From: Nonomuraea pusilla
GTDB lineage: Bacteria; Actinomycetota; Actinomycetes; Streptosporangiales; Streptosporangiaceae
Assembly: GCF_900109355.1 (NCBI RefSeq)
Contig: NZ_FOBF01000003.1
Span: 310,001 to 374,000, forward strand
DNA: 64,000 nucleotides
Direction: 5' to 3'
In this document: piece after piece, positions 1 through 8,381 of the stretch
How the letters are laid out: each line of letters opens with the position of its first letter
Position numbering within the stretch: position 1 is the stretch's first letter
The notes under the pieces: model-generated
Databases searched by the model: none
Seen by the model: the letters and a program-made list of their open reading frames with translations, nothing else
Told to the model about the DNA's origin: nothing
Translations under genes and position numbers: made by a program

Positions 1-675
1 GAGGTCAGGCCCGGCGAGACCGTCGCCGTCGTCGGCGCCACCGGCTCCGGCAAGACCACGCTCACCGCCCTGGTGCCGCGCCTGCTCGACCCCACGGCGG
101 GCCGGGTCACCATCGACGGCCACGACGTGCGCGACCTGACGCTCCCCTGCCTGCGCTCGGTCGTCGCCACCGCGTTCGAGGAGCCCACCCTGTTCTCCAT
201 GAGCGTGCGGGAGAACCTCACGCTCGGCCGGCCCGACGCCACCGACGAGGAGGTCGAGGCCGCCATCCGCACCGCGCAGGCCATGTTCGTCCACGACCTG
301 CCCTGGGGCCTCGACACCCGCATCGGCGAGCAGGGCCTGTCGCTGTCCGGCGGGCAGCGGCAGCGCCTCGCCCTCGCCCGCGCCGTGCTGACCAGGCCGC
401 GCGTCCTCGTGCTCGACGACACGCTCTCGGCCCTCGACGTCGAGACCGAGGCGCTCGTCGAGGAGGCGCTGCGGCAGGTGCTGCGCGACGCCACCGGCAT
501 CGTCGTGGCCCACCGCGCCTCCACCGTGCTGCTCGCCGACCGGGTCGCGCTGCTGCGCGACGGCACCATCACCCACGTCGGCCGCCACCACGAGCTGCTC
601 GCCCGGGTGCCCGAGTACCGCGAGCTGCTGGCCCAGGACGCCGACCTCGACCCGTCGGAAGGAGCGCTGCGATGA
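1..675 (+). CDS. ABC exporter subunit, ATP-binding end (5' truncated by window)
   Basis: Only the C-terminal nucleotide-binding domain is visible (224 residues); the membrane half lies upstream of the window. Walker [10 protein letters not shown] is at visible residues 12-20, the signature LSGGQ at 115-119, Walker B VLVLDD at 135-140 and the H-loop His at 171. The residue after the Walker B Asp is Asp140 where a catalytic Glu is expected, and the Q-loop reads FEEP rather than containing Gln. This pattern marks the degenerate half of heterodimeric ABC exporters (known for the TM287/288 and BmrCD types). It overlaps the next gene by ATGA, so the two subunits are probably translated together. 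The substrate is unknown. Confidence 0.9.
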   Translation, partial: EVRPGETVAVVGATGSGKTTLTALVPRLLDPTAGRVTIDGHDVRDLTLPCLRSVVATAFEEPTLFSMSVRENLTLGRPDATDEEVEAAIRTAQAMFVHDLPWGLDTRIGEQGLSLSGGQRQRLALARAVLTRPRVLVLDDTLSALDVETEALVEEALRQVLRDATGIVVAHRASTVLLADRVALLRDGTITHVGRHHELLARVPEYRELLAQDADLDPSEGALR

Positions 676-2525
676 CCGCCGCCGCGCCGGGCACCCAGAC
701 CCCGGACAAGCCCGCCGCCGACTGGCGCGGCGTCGCCTCCGAGGAGCGCGACGACCTCACGGAGAAGGTGTCGATGCTGCTGCGGGAACGCTCCCGGCGG
801 CTGCTCGGCGACCTGCTCAGGCCGTACCGCCGGGCGATCGCGCTGCTCACCGGCGTGATCGTCGTCTCCAACGCCGCCGGGCTCGCCATCCCCTACCTCG
901 TGAAGGTGGGCATCGACGCGGGCATCCCGCCGATGCTGCGGGGCGGCGGCTCCGGCACGCTGGTCACGGTCGTCGGCGTCATCCTCGCGGCGGCGCTCAC
1001 GCAGGCGCTCACCAGGCAGGCGTTCCTGCGGCTGTCCGGCCGCATCGGGCAGAGCATGCTGCTGGAGCTGCGCAGGCGGGTGTTCGACCACTTCCAGCGG
1101 CTGTCGCTGAGCTTCCACGAGAAGTACACGTCGGGGCGGGTCATCTCGCGGCTCACGTCCGACATCGAGGCGATCGCCGAGTTGTTGCAGTCGGGCTTCG
1201 ACGGGCTGGTCACGGCGGTGCTGACGATGTTCGGCACGGCCGCGCTGCTGCTCGTCCTCGACGTCCACCTGGGGCTGGTGGCGCTCGTGCCGCTGCCGCT
1301 GCTGCTGCTGTTCACCGGCTGGTTCCGCCGCCGGTCGGCGATCGTCTACCGGCGCACCAGGGAGACGGTGGCGCTGGTCATCGTCCACTTCGTCGAGTCG
1401 ATGACCGGCGTCAGGGCGGTGCAGGCGTTCCGCAGGGAGCCGCGCAACCAGGAGATCTTCCGCGGGCTCAACCAGGACTACCGCGAGGCCAACGCCTCCG
1501 GCATGCGGCTCATCGCCGTCTTCATGCCCGGCATCAAGCTGATCGGCAACATCACGGTGGGCGGCGTGCTGCTGTACGGCGGCTGGCTGGCGCTGCACGG
1601 CGAGGTCACGGTCGGCGTGCTCGCCGCGTTCCTGCTGTACCTGCGGCAGTTCTACGAGCCCATGCAGGAGATCTCGCAGTTCTACAACACGCTGCAGTCG
1701 GCGGGCGCGGCGCTGGAGAAGCTGTCGGGGGTGCTGGAGGAGGAGCCCTCGGTGCCCGAGCCGCGCGAGCCGCGGCCGCTGCCCGAGCCGCAGGGCCGGG
1801 TCGTGTTCGAGGGCGTGCGGTTCGCGTACGTCGAGGAGATGCCGATCCTGCCGGGGCTCGACCTGACCATCCCGGCGGGGCAGAGCGTGGCGCTCGTCGG
1901 CGCGACGGGCGCGGGCAAGACGACGCTGGCCAAGCTGATCGCCCGCTTCTACGACCCGACGGCGGGCCGGGTGCTGCTCGACGGCGTGGACCTGCGCGAC
2001 CTCGACGAGAGCACGCTGCGCCGCGCCGTGGTCATGGTGACGCAGGAGAACTTCCTGTTCAGCGGCACCGTCGCCGACAACATCAGGTTCGGCAGGCCCG
2101 ACGCCTCCGACCGCGAGGTGCGCGAGGCCGCCCAGGCGATCGGCGCGCACGACTTCGTCACGGCGCTGCCCGACGGCTACGACACCGAGGTGGGCAAGCG
2201 CGGCGGGCGCATGTCTGCGGGGCAGCGCCAGCTGGTGGCGTTCGCCAGGGCCTTCCTCGCCGACCCCGCCGTGCTCATCCTCGACGAGGCCACCTCCAGC
2301 CTCGACGTGCCCAGCGAGCGCCTGGTGCAGCGGGCGCTGCGGACGATCCTCGCCGACCGCACCGCGCTCATCATCGCGCACCGGCTCTCGACCGTGGAGA
2401 TCGCGGACCGGGTGCTGGTGATGGAGCGCGGCGAGATCGTCGAGGACGGCCCGCCCGACCGGCTCATCGCCGCCTCCGGACGGTTCGCGGGCCTGCACCG
2501 CGCCTGGCTGGAGAGCCTGAGCTAG
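672..2525 (+). CDS. ABC exporter subunit, permease fused to ATPase
   Basis: 617 residues: an N-terminal extension of about 50 residues, a six-helix type-1 exporter domain (about 55-340) and a nucleotide-binding domain. Walker A reads GATGAGKTT and Walker [12 protein letters not shown] with the catalytic Glu intact. The signature is MSAGQ instead of LSGGQ. This complements the preceding subunit, which has a good signature but lacks the Glu. In the heterodimer one ATP site would be canonical and the other degenerate. It starts at the ATGA overlap with the upstream subunit. Likely an efflux pump for lipids, peptides or drugs; the substrate cannot be read from sequence. Confidence 0.92.
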   Translation: MTAAAPGTQTPDKPAADWRGVASEERDDLTEKVSMLLRERSRRLLGDLLRPYRRAIALLTGVIVVSNAAGLAIPYLVKVGIDAGIPPMLRGGGSGTLVTVVGVILAAALTQALTRQAFLRLSGRIGQSMLLELRRRVFDHFQRLSLSFHEKYTSGRVISRLTSDIEAIAELLQSGFDGLVTAVLTMFGTAALLLVLDVHLGLVALVPLPLLLLFTGWFRRRSAIVYRRTRETVALVIVHFVESMTGVRAVQAFRREPRNQEIFRGLNQDYREANASGMRLIAVFMPGIKLIGNITVGGVLLYGGWLALHGEVTVGVLAAFLLYLRQFYEPMQEISQFYNTLQSAGAALEKLSGVLEEEPSVPEPREPRPLPEPQGRVVFEGVRFAYVEEMPILPGLDLTIPAGQSVALVGATGAGKTTLAKLIARFYDPTAGRVLLDGVDLRDLDESTLRRAVVMVTQENFLFSGTVADNIRFGRPDASDREVREAAQAIGAHDFVTALPDGYDTEVGKRGGRMSAGQRQLVAFARAFLADPAVLILDEATSSLDVPSERLVQRALRTILADRTALIIAHRLSTVEIADRVLVMERGEIVEDGPPDRLIAASGRFAGLHRAWLESLS

Positions 2526-2983
2526 TGGTGCATGGGCGCGGCGACGACGAGGTTGCGGTACAGCTCGTAGCCGACGAACAACGCCACCGGCGCGCCCACC
2601 GCGACCAGCAGCCGGCCGGGCAGGGGCGTCCGCGTCACCACGGGCGCCCTGACCGGCCGGGCGGCCGGGGCCGCCGCCGCGGCCAGGGGCTCGGGCTCGG
2701 GGGCCGCCATCAGCTCGGGGTGCCGGGCGAGGTAGCCCGTCGGGAACGAGGTGACCCGGTAGTCGCCGCAGCCCGGGCAGGAGGCCCCCACCCAGGGCGG
2801 CTGCACCGGCACGCCGGAGCTGAGCCAGACCTCCACCTCGTTGCCGTGGTCGTCGGCGAGCCGCCTGACGACGTACATCTCCTCCCACACGTGGAGGCAG
2901 CGCAGGCACTCGAATGGCCAGAATTCACGGGTCTCGTAACCGTCACGCACGAGGACCACCCCCCGAGGTCGGTGACCTTGCAT
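2522..2983 (-). CDS. small protein with two CxxC zinc-ribbon motifs and a C-terminal membrane segment
   Basis: About 153 residues. CLRC and CPGC motifs about 45 residues apart look like a zinc ribbon. They flank a conserved block with HGNEVEVWL, followed by GYLARHPEL. The last 35 residues hold one hydrophobic segment (LLVAVGAPVALFVGYELY). The next minus-strand gene is a paralogue without the membrane segment. GTG codons 9 and 12 are alternative starts that align better with the paralogue. It ends convergently, overlapping the ABC gene by 4 bases. I do not recognise a named family; a regulatory or metal-binding role is only a guess. Confidence 0.65.
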   Translation of the reverse strand: MQGHRPRGVVLVRDGYETREFWPFECLRCLHVWEEMYVVRRLADDHGNEVEVWLSSGVPVQPPWVGASCPGCGDYRVTSFPTGYLARHPELMAAPEPEPLAAAAAPAARPVRAPVVTRTPLPGRLLVAVGAPVALFVGYELYRNLVVAAPMHH

Positions 2984-3069
2984 CCGACCTGAGTGTCCGC
3001 CGTGCCCCCTACCTCGGCAAGATGCCAGTTATGACACCCAAGGTGAGGAAATGCTCACCTAGCGTCAAG

Positions 3070-3390
3070 CTAGCCCTTGTACATCCGCTTCCGCACGGGA
3101 CTGAGCAGCGGCGTCGCGTCGGGCTCCGCCGGCCGCGGCGGCGGGATCAGCTCCGGGTGGCGGGCCAGGTAGCCGTCGGGGAACGTGGTGGCCTGCTGGC
3201 AGCCGCACTTCGGGCAGATCATCACGCCCGACGCGGGCGGCGGCACCTGCACGCCGCCGCGCAGCCAGATGTCCACCTCGTTGCCGTGGGCGTCGGCGAA
3301 GTGCCTGACCACGTAGTCCTCCTGCCAGACGTGCCAGCAGCGCCGGCACTCGTACGGCAGCGTCCTGCGTTCTTCGTCCACTGAGGTCAC
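3070..3390 (-). CDS. zinc-ribbon protein, tandem paralogue of the neighbour at 2522-2983
   Basis: About 106 residues from a GTG at 3390, chosen because AGGCAAGGGG sits directly upstream and the first 14 codons of the longer frame have no counterpart in the paralogue. It has CRRC and CPKC motifs. The blocks YVVRHFADAHGNEVDIWL and GYLARHPEL are nearly identical to those in the neighbouring gene. It lacks the paralogue's C-terminal membrane helix and ends in a basic tail. It looks like a local duplication with divergence in localisation. Function unknown. Confidence 0.62.
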   Translation of the reverse strand: MTSVDEERRTLPYECRRCWHVWQEDYVVRHFADAHGNEVDIWLRGGVQVPPPASGVMICPKCGCQQATTFPDGYLARHPELIPPPRPAEPDATPLLSPVRKRMYKG

Positions 3391-3438
3391 CCCCTTGCCT
3401 TCAGTGTCCGCCCCGGCTTCCTGGCAGCGCAAACCGGG

Positions 3439-3768
3439 TCACCGTACGGTGAGCACGAACGTGCAGGCCCCCGCCACCAGGCTCAGCGTGCCGAACCAGG
3501 CGAACACCGCGTCCAGCCCGTGGTCGAGCGGCCGGCCGCCGTGCAGCGCCTCCTGCACCCGGCGGAACCGCGTGCCCGTCCTGACGAGCAGGACGCCCCC
3601 GCACAGCGCGCCCAGCGCGAACCCGACGACGGCGACGGGCGGCAGCCCTGCCCGCAGCGCCAGGCCGGCCGCGCCGAGACCGGCGGTGGACAGCGCGACC
3701 GCGGTGCGCACCCAGGCGAGCCTGGTGCGCTCGCTCTGCAGGCCCTGGTCCCAGATCTCCTCGGACAT
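3439..3768 (-). CDS. DUF202-family small membrane protein
   Basis: 109 residues with the DUF202 pattern: an N-terminal ERTRLAWVRTAVALS block followed by three hydrophobic segments, one containing GFALGALCGGVLLV. The start at 3768 is preceded by GAGGG at good spacing. It lies 7 bases downstream of a second DUF202 gene, so the pair is probably one operon of two small integral membrane proteins. The biochemical role of the family is unknown; fungal and bacterial members are linked to membrane stress and ion handling. Confidence 0.8.
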   Translation of the reverse strand: MSEEIWDQGLQSERTRLAWVRTAVALSTAGLGAAGLALRAGLPPVAVVGFALGALCGGVLLVRTGTRFRRVQEALHGGRPLDHGLDAVFAWFGTLSLVAGACTFVLTVR

Positions 3769-3775
3769 GCCGCCC

Positions 3776-4111
3776 TCACGCCGCCAGGATGATCAGCACC
3801 AGCGCGAGGACGGCCACGGCCGCGACGCCGTACCCGAAGACGGGCGCGAGCGCGGGCGGAGGCAGGGGCGCCTGGTCGCGCAGCGCCCGCTGGATGTGCC
3901 GCCAGCGAGGGTAGGCCATGCCCGCCGCCAGCGCGGAGAGCGTGACCAGCACGACGGCCAGCGTGGTGCGGAGCCACGGGACGAACACCTCCGCGGGCAC
4001 CGCGGCCATCGCCACGCCACCGGCGCTCAGCGCGAGGGCGGTGCTCAGCCAGGTGAGGAACGTGCGTTCGTTGGCGAGGGTGAATCGAGGATCGGGGTCC
4101 ATGGAAAACAC
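3776..4111 (-). CDS. DUF202/YidH-like small membrane protein
   Basis: About 111 residues. The N-terminal motif RFTLANERTFLTWLSTALAL is typical of YidH/DUF202 proteins and is followed by three hydrophobic helices. The start is uncertain: GTG at 4111 or ATG at 4102 (MDPDPRF), which better matches family N-termini; neither has a strong ribosome-binding site. First gene of a two-gene DUF202 unit with 3439-3768. Function unknown. Confidence 0.8.
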   Translation of the reverse strand: MFSMDPDPRFTLANERTFLTWLSTALALSAGGVAMAAVPAEVFVPWLRTTLAVVLVTLSALAAGMAYPRWRHIQRALRDQAPLPPPALAPVFGYGVAAVAVLALVLIILAA

Positions 4112-4177
4112 GCTATTTCGTGCACATTCCCCCTAGAGAACCCGGGGATCGCGTGGCGCCCAGGAGGAACCGGACGA

Positions 4178-4564
4178 TCAGCTGCACGCCTTGGCGATCT
4201 TCTCCAGGTACGCCGCCGTGTCCGTGCCGACCTTCTGCACCGCGTCGACCGCGTCGTTGACGTTCTTGACGTCGATGCCGCCCAGCGTCTTGGCCAGGTC
4301 GTCGGAGGCCTCCTTCAGCGTCGTGTTGGCGGCCTTGTCGGCGAAGTCGTTGAGCTTGGCGGACGCGTCGTCGAGCGCCTTGTCCATCGCCTGGGGGTCG
4401 TCGGTCAGCTTGGAGATCCGGGCGCCGAGATCGGCGACGATCTTCGGAGCCTCCAGGCACGCCTGCGCCTTGTCGATCGTGCTGTTGACCTCGCCGCACC
4501 CGGCGGCGAACACACAGGTGACGAACGCCACCAGGGGGAGATACCGGCTCTTGAGGAGTCGCAT
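4178..4564 (-). CDS. small secreted lipoprotein, helical
   Basis: 128 residues. It has a lipoprotein signal peptide with lipobox VFAAGC near residue 23, so it is probably lipid-anchored outside the membrane. The mature part is acidic and helix-rich, with many Asp, Lys, Ala and Leu residues (for example KLNDFADKAANTT). The start ATG at 4564 is preceded by TAGGGT and a 7-base spacer, which suggests a leaderless transcript. Longer in-frame extensions upstream have no lipobox and were not used. Function unknown. Confidence 0.72.
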   Translation of the reverse strand: MRLLKSRYLPLVAFVTCVFAAGCGEVNSTIDKAQACLEAPKIVADLGARISKLTDDPQAMDKALDDASAKLNDFADKAANTTLKEASDDLAKTLGGIDVKNVNDAVDAVQKVGTDTAAYLEKIAKACS

Positions 4565-4571
4565 GCCTTGG

Positions 4572-4577
4572 ACCCTA
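4572..4577 (-). promoter_or_regulatory. -10 box TAGGGT of the lipoprotein gene, leaderless arrangement
   Basis: On the minus strand TAGGGT is followed by 7 bases and then the ATG at 4564, the geometry of leaderless actinobacterial promoters. Predicted from spacing only. Confidence 0.5.
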
Positions 4578-4638
4578 CCCGGCAGATCGTCAATATGGGT
4601 TGACCGAGTGCGGCCGGAGGCGGCGCCGAAGAGGGTCC

Positions 4639-4644
4639 TAGGAT
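4639..4644 (+). promoter_or_regulatory. -10 box TAGGAT of the UBP zinc-finger gene, leaderless arrangement
   Basis: TAGGAT is followed by GAGATTC and ATG at 4652. The spacing favours ATG 4652 over the in-frame ATG at 4643, which lies inside the promoter. Confidence 0.5.
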
Positions 4645-4651
4645 GAGATTC

Positions 4652-4909
4652 ATGGCACTGTGCGAGCATCTTTCCCAGACCGGCGACCCGCCGGCCAACA
4701 CGCCCGACGGCTGCGAGGAGTGCCTCTCCACCGGCAGCCCGTGGGTGCACCTGCGCCGCTGCCTCGAGTGCGGGCACATCGGCTGCTGCGACTCCTCGCC
4801 CAACAAGCACGCCACCAAGCACCACCACGCCACCGGCCACCCGGTCATCCAGTCGTTCGAGCCGGGCGAGAGCTGGCGCTGGTGCTACGTCGACAGCACG
4901 ATGGGCTGA
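4652..4909 (+). CDS. UBP-type zinc-finger protein
   Basis: 85 residues with the Cys/His spacing of a ZnF-UBP domain: CEHL, CEECL, CLECGHIGCCDSS, then KHATKHHHATGHPVI and a C-terminal WRWCYVD. In eukaryotes this fold binds the free C-terminus of ubiquitin; bacterial versions have no assigned ligand. It ends 10 bases before the convergent stop of a Na+/H+ antiporter gene. My recollection is that UBP fingers often sit next to or fused to antiporters in actinobacteria, which would suggest a regulatory link. Here they are separate and on opposite strands. Confidence 0.85.
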   Translation: MALCEHLSQTGDPPANTPDGCEECLSTGSPWVHLRRCLECGHIGCCDSSPNKHATKHHHATGHPVIQSFEPGESWRWCYVDSTMG

Positions 4910-4919
4910 CCCGGCACCG

Positions 4920-6497
4920 CTAGCGCTCCAGGATCGCCTCCTCGAAGTCGAGCTGCGCCATCACCTCGCGCAGCACCTCGTCGTCGAGGCGGCGCTCGTC
5001 ACGCAGCCGCACGAACACCTCCCGCTCGGCCCTCAGCATGTCGCGGCGCAGCCTCCGGTACAGCGTGCTGGGCGTCTCCGCGCCGCCCTGGCCGGTGCCG
5101 CCGCCCAGGCGCTCCCACGCCGTCAGCGACCTGCGCCACGACTTCTCCCTGAGCTGGTCGATGACCTGCTTGCGGATCTCGTCGGGCTCGCCCTCCTCCC
5201 GCACCAGGCGGTCGAGCTCCGCCAGCCCCGCCTCCAGCGCCGCCTGCTGCGCGGCGGCCTCCGCCAGGCGGTCCTCGTACTGCTCCTGCTCGCTCGACAC
5301 CCGCAGGCGCCGGATGAGCGCCGGGAACGTGGTGCCCTGCACCAGCAGCGTGCCGATCACCGTGGTGAACGTGAGGAACAGCAGCATCGCCCGGTCCCGC
5401 TCCGGGATCTCGGGCGGCAGCGCGAACGCCGCCGCCAGCGACACCACGCCGCGCATGCCCGCCCAGCTGACGATCACGTTCTGCTGCGGCCCCGGCCTCC
5501 CGCCGCCCCTCGCCGCCAGCCGCGTCACCGACGTCACCGCGAACACCCAGGCGAACCTGCTCGCGATCGTCACCAGCAGCACCACCACCGCGTACGCCGC
5601 CACCTGCCACGCGGCGTACCCGGAGATGCCCCTGACGACGGTGACGAGCTGGAGGCCGATGAGCGCGAAGACGATGGTCTCCAGGAAGAAGTCCGTGACC
5701 TTCCACACCGCGTCGGACACCAGCCGCGTGCCGAACCCCTGCAGGTGCATCCGGTTGCCGAGGTACAGGCCGACGATCACCACCGCGATCACGCCGGAGG
5801 CGTGCACCGACTCGGCCGCCAGGTACGCGGCGAACGGGATGAGCAGCATGAGGGTGTTCTCGACCAGCGAGTCGCGGGTGCGCGCGAACAGCCAGGCGAA
5901 CGCGAACGCGAGCGCCAGCCCGATCGCCACGCCGACCAGGGCGGCGTACAGGAACTGGCCGAAGGTGTGCAGGAGGTCCACCGTGCCGCCGACCGCCGCG
6001 CCGATCGCCACCCGGTACGCCGTGAGCGCCGTGGCGTCGTTGAACAGGCTCTCGCCGATGAGGACGGTCAGGGTGCGGCGCGGCAGCCCGAGCCGGCGGC
6101 CGACCGCGACGGCGGCCACGGCGTCGGGCGGCGCGATGATGGCGCCCAGCGCGAACGCGAGCGCCAGCGGCAGGCCCGGCAGCAGCAGGTGGACGACGAA
6201 CCCCACCACGGCCGTCGTGAACAGCACCAGGCCCACCGACAGCAGCGCCACCGCGCGGCTCGCGTCACGCAGGCGCAGGTAGGAGCTGTCGAGCGCGGCC
6301 GAGTAGAGCAGCGGCGGCAGGAACACGAACAGCACGAGGTCGGGCTGCAGCGGCACGGCGGGCACCAGCGGCGACACCAGCAGCCCGGCCGCCACGAGCA
6401 GCAGCGGCGCGGGCCAGCCCTTGCGCCGCGCGACCGCGGCGACCGCGATCGCGCCGCCGGCCACCAGCAGCAGTTGCAGGCCTGACGTCGGGTTCAC
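4920..6497 (-). CDS. Na+/H+ antiporter, CPA1/NhaP type
   Basis: 525 residues. About twelve transmembrane segments fill residues 1-400, with the CPA1 ion-binding block GESLFNDATALTAYRV in the middle. A charged cytosolic tail of about 120 residues follows (EEQEQYEDRLAEAAAQ, later repeated Arg/Glu). It exchanges cytoplasmic Na+ (or K+) for protons in pH and salt homeostasis. GTG start with GGAGGAG six bases upstream. It lies downstream of a repeat array and may be transcribed separately from the gene at 6892-8139. Confidence 0.9.
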   Translation of the reverse strand: MNPTSGLQLLLVAGGAIAVAAVARRKGWPAPLLLVAAGLLVSPLVPAVPLQPDLVLFVFLPPLLYSAALDSSYLRLRDASRAVALLSVGLVLFTTAVVGFVVHLLLPGLPLALAFALGAIIAPPDAVAAVAVGRRLGLPRRTLTVLIGESLFNDATALTAYRVAIGAAVGGTVDLLHTFGQFLYAALVGVAIGLALAFAFAWLFARTRDSLVENTLMLLIPFAAYLAAESVHASGVIAVVIVGLYLGNRMHLQGFGTRLVSDAVWKVTDFFLETIVFALIGLQLVTVVRGISGYAAWQVAAYAVVVLLVTIASRFAWVFAVTSVTRLAARGGGRPGPQQNVIVSWAGMRGVVSLAAAFALPPEIPERDRAMLLFLTFTTVIGTLLVQGTTFPALIRRLRVSSEQEQYEDRLAEAAAQQAALEAGLAELDRLVREEGEPDEIRKQVIDQLREKSWRRSLTAWERLGGGTGQGGAETPSTLYRRLRRDMLRAEREVFVRLRDERRLDDEVLREVMAQLDFEEAILER

Positions 6498-6630
6498 CGG
6501 TGCTCCTCCACCTCGGCGGGCGCGGCCCGGCGTGATCGGGCCGCCCTCACGGCAATCCTGCTGGACCGCGTCCGGCCGGGGCCGGGTCGGCGGTCAGGGA
6601 TTCGCCTGAAGCGGAAACCGGCACCGGCGC

Positions 6631-6903
6631 GTCACCATTCCCGCCGGGCCGCCACCCCCTGGCCGTCACCGCTCGCTCGCCGCCACCCTTCGCTGGGCGT
6701 CACCGCTTGCTGGGTGTCACCGCTTGCTGGGCGCCACTGCTTGCTGGGCGTCACTGCTTGCTTGGGGGCGCCGTTTGCTTGGGGGGGCGCCGTTCGCTTG
6801 GGGGAGGTGCCGTTCGCTCAGCGTCGTCCTTTCGCTGGGCGTCACCGTTCGTCGGCCGTCACCGCTCGCTGGGCGTCGCCGTTGCCGTGGGTCACCATTC
6901 CCG
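6631..6903. repeat. 17-bp degenerate tandem repeat array between two copies of a gene 3' end
   Basis: Units related to GTCACCGCTTGCTGGGC start at 6665, 6682, 6699, 6716, 6733 and 6750 with exact 17-bp spacing. They become degenerate, then resume at 6841, 6858 and 6875. The array is flanked by GTCACCATTCCCG at 6631 and again at 6891, where that sequence encodes the last codons and stop of the gene at 6892-8139. It occupies most of the 394-bp interval before the antiporter; nothing else is seen in 6498-6630. Confidence 0.8.
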
Positions 6904-8139
6904 GCGTTCGCCGCGGTCCTGGTAGTCCTGCTCGGGACGCAGCCGCTCGCCGGTGGAGAACAGGGGGTCGGCGCCGTACGGGCGTGCGGCGTGCGGGTCG
7001 GGCTGCTGCGGCTGGTACGACGTCTGGCGGCCCAGGGCGAGCAGCGGGTCGACCGGGTTGGGCGCGGCCTGCTGCGGGCTCTCGCGGTAGGCGTCGGGGC
7101 TGGTCAGGGGGCCGGTGAGCGGGTCGGGCGCGGACCTGCGGCGACCGGCGCCCGGGATGCCGTGCATGGGGGTGCCCAGCCCGGCGGCGCCCTGCGCGGC
7201 CTGGCCGTAGGAGTCCGCGCCGCCGTAGGAATCTGCGCCGCTGTAGGAATCTGCGCCGCCGTAGGAGTCGGGGGCGGCGTACGAGTCAGGGGCGGCGTAG
7301 GAGTCGGCGCCGCCGAAGGAGTCGGGGCCGCGGTACTCGGAGCGCCGGCCGTACCGGTCGGACTGGGAGCCGTGGGAGGCCGCGAACGGGTCGACGGGCT
7401 GCGCGCCGGGGGAGGCCGGGAACGGGTCGGACGCCTGCGAGGGGAAGCCCAGCGGGTCGGTGCTGAGCGGGGCCGACCTGCGCCGGTCGCCGGGAAGCTG
7501 GTAGACGGGCTCGTTGTCGCTGTACTGCGGGCCGGTGAACGGGTCGGCCGCCGGGGCCGCGGTGTACTGGGGGCCGCTGAACGGGTCGCCGGTGTAGTGG
7601 GGGCCGCTGTAGGGGTCGCCGCCGTAGGCGGGGGCGGGGTCGGCGTACTGGGGGCCGGTGAACGGCGACCTGTCGCCGTACGAGGGGGTCTCGCGCGGGC
7701 CGGTGGTCTCGGAGGAGGACGCGACCAGCTTGTCCTGGGGCGCGGGCCCCCGGGCGACGAGGACGTCGTTGGGGGACAGCGCGGCGGTGGGGCGCTCGTC
7801 CTGCGGCGGCTGCGGCGGCTGCGGGGGCGACGGGAGGGGCGGCTGGGCGGGCCGGTGGTAGGTGCCGGTGCCCGGGATGACCTCGGTGCCCGGATCGGCC
7901 GCCTGGACGGCGGGCTGCTCACCGGTGGCCTCGGCGTACCCGTCGTCGAGCGTGTCGAGCAGCCTGCCGACGTCCTCCATCGGCATGCGGAAGCTCGCTG
8001 TGCACATCTCTCCGCGCCACAGGCTCAGGACGAGGGTTCCCTCGTGCCACGTGACCCGGAGGCACCGTTCCTGACCTCGTGCATCGAAGAAGACTTCGCC
8101 GAACGACGGCAACGGGACAACTTCCGACATGGAGGACAT
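6892..8139 (-). CDS. low-complexity, Pro/Asp/Tyr-rich repeat protein with a conserved N-terminal domain
   Basis: About 415 residues. Residues 1-75 look globular (FGEVFFDARGQERCLRVTWH...). The remainder is disordered and repetitive: four DPF(T/S)GPQY-like units near the middle, then seven 6-residue units of the form ADSYGG or PDSYAA, then a Pro/Gln/Arg-rich tail. No signal peptide. A second ATG three codons in is an equally good start. I do not recognise a function; the N-terminal part could bind a partner, with the tail as a scaffold or phase-separating segment (inference). Confidence 0.7.
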   Translation of the reverse strand: MSSMSEVVPLPSFGEVFFDARGQERCLRVTWHEGTLVLSLWRGEMCTASFRMPMEDVGRLLDTLDDGYAEATGEQPAVQAADPGTEVIPGTGTYHRPAQPPLPSPPQPPQPPQDERPTAALSPNDVLVARGPAPQDKLVASSSETTGPRETPSYGDRSPFTGPQYADPAPAYGGDPYSGPHYTGDPFSGPQYTAAPAADPFTGPQYSDNEPVYQLPGDRRRSAPLSTDPLGFPSQASDPFPASPGAQPVDPFAASHGSQSDRYGRRSEYRGPDSFGGADSYAAPDSYAAPDSYGGADSYSGADSYGGADSYGQAAQGAAGLGTPMHGIPGAGRRRSAPDPLTGPLTSPDAYRESPQQAAPNPVDPLLALGRQTSYQPQQPDPHAARPYGADPLFSTGERLRPEQDYQDRGERREW

Positions 8140-8367
8140 ACTCGTCTAACCAGCCTTTATTCGTCCACTCAACCCCGGAAAACCCTGCAGAACCGGCCTT
8201 CCCTTCACCACCCCGAGACGCGGCGGCCACGCTGGAAGGAAGATCTTCCTTGACCCGCCGGACTCCAGGGGGCCAGTGTGCCACGCACGCCGCGCCCTGA
8301 CTCGGGGAACGCCGGGATGCGTCCGGGCGAACACGCATCGTCCGGCGCGGCGGCCCGGGAATGCGGG

Positions 8368-8373
8368 TACCGT
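8368..8373 (+). promoter_or_regulatory. -10 box TACCGT of the helicase gene, leaderless arrangement
   Basis: TACCGT, 8 bases, then GTG at 8382. This supports GTG 8382 over the in-frame ATG at 8361, which lies upstream of the -10 box. Confidence 0.45.
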
Positions 8374-8381
8374 TGACTGCC

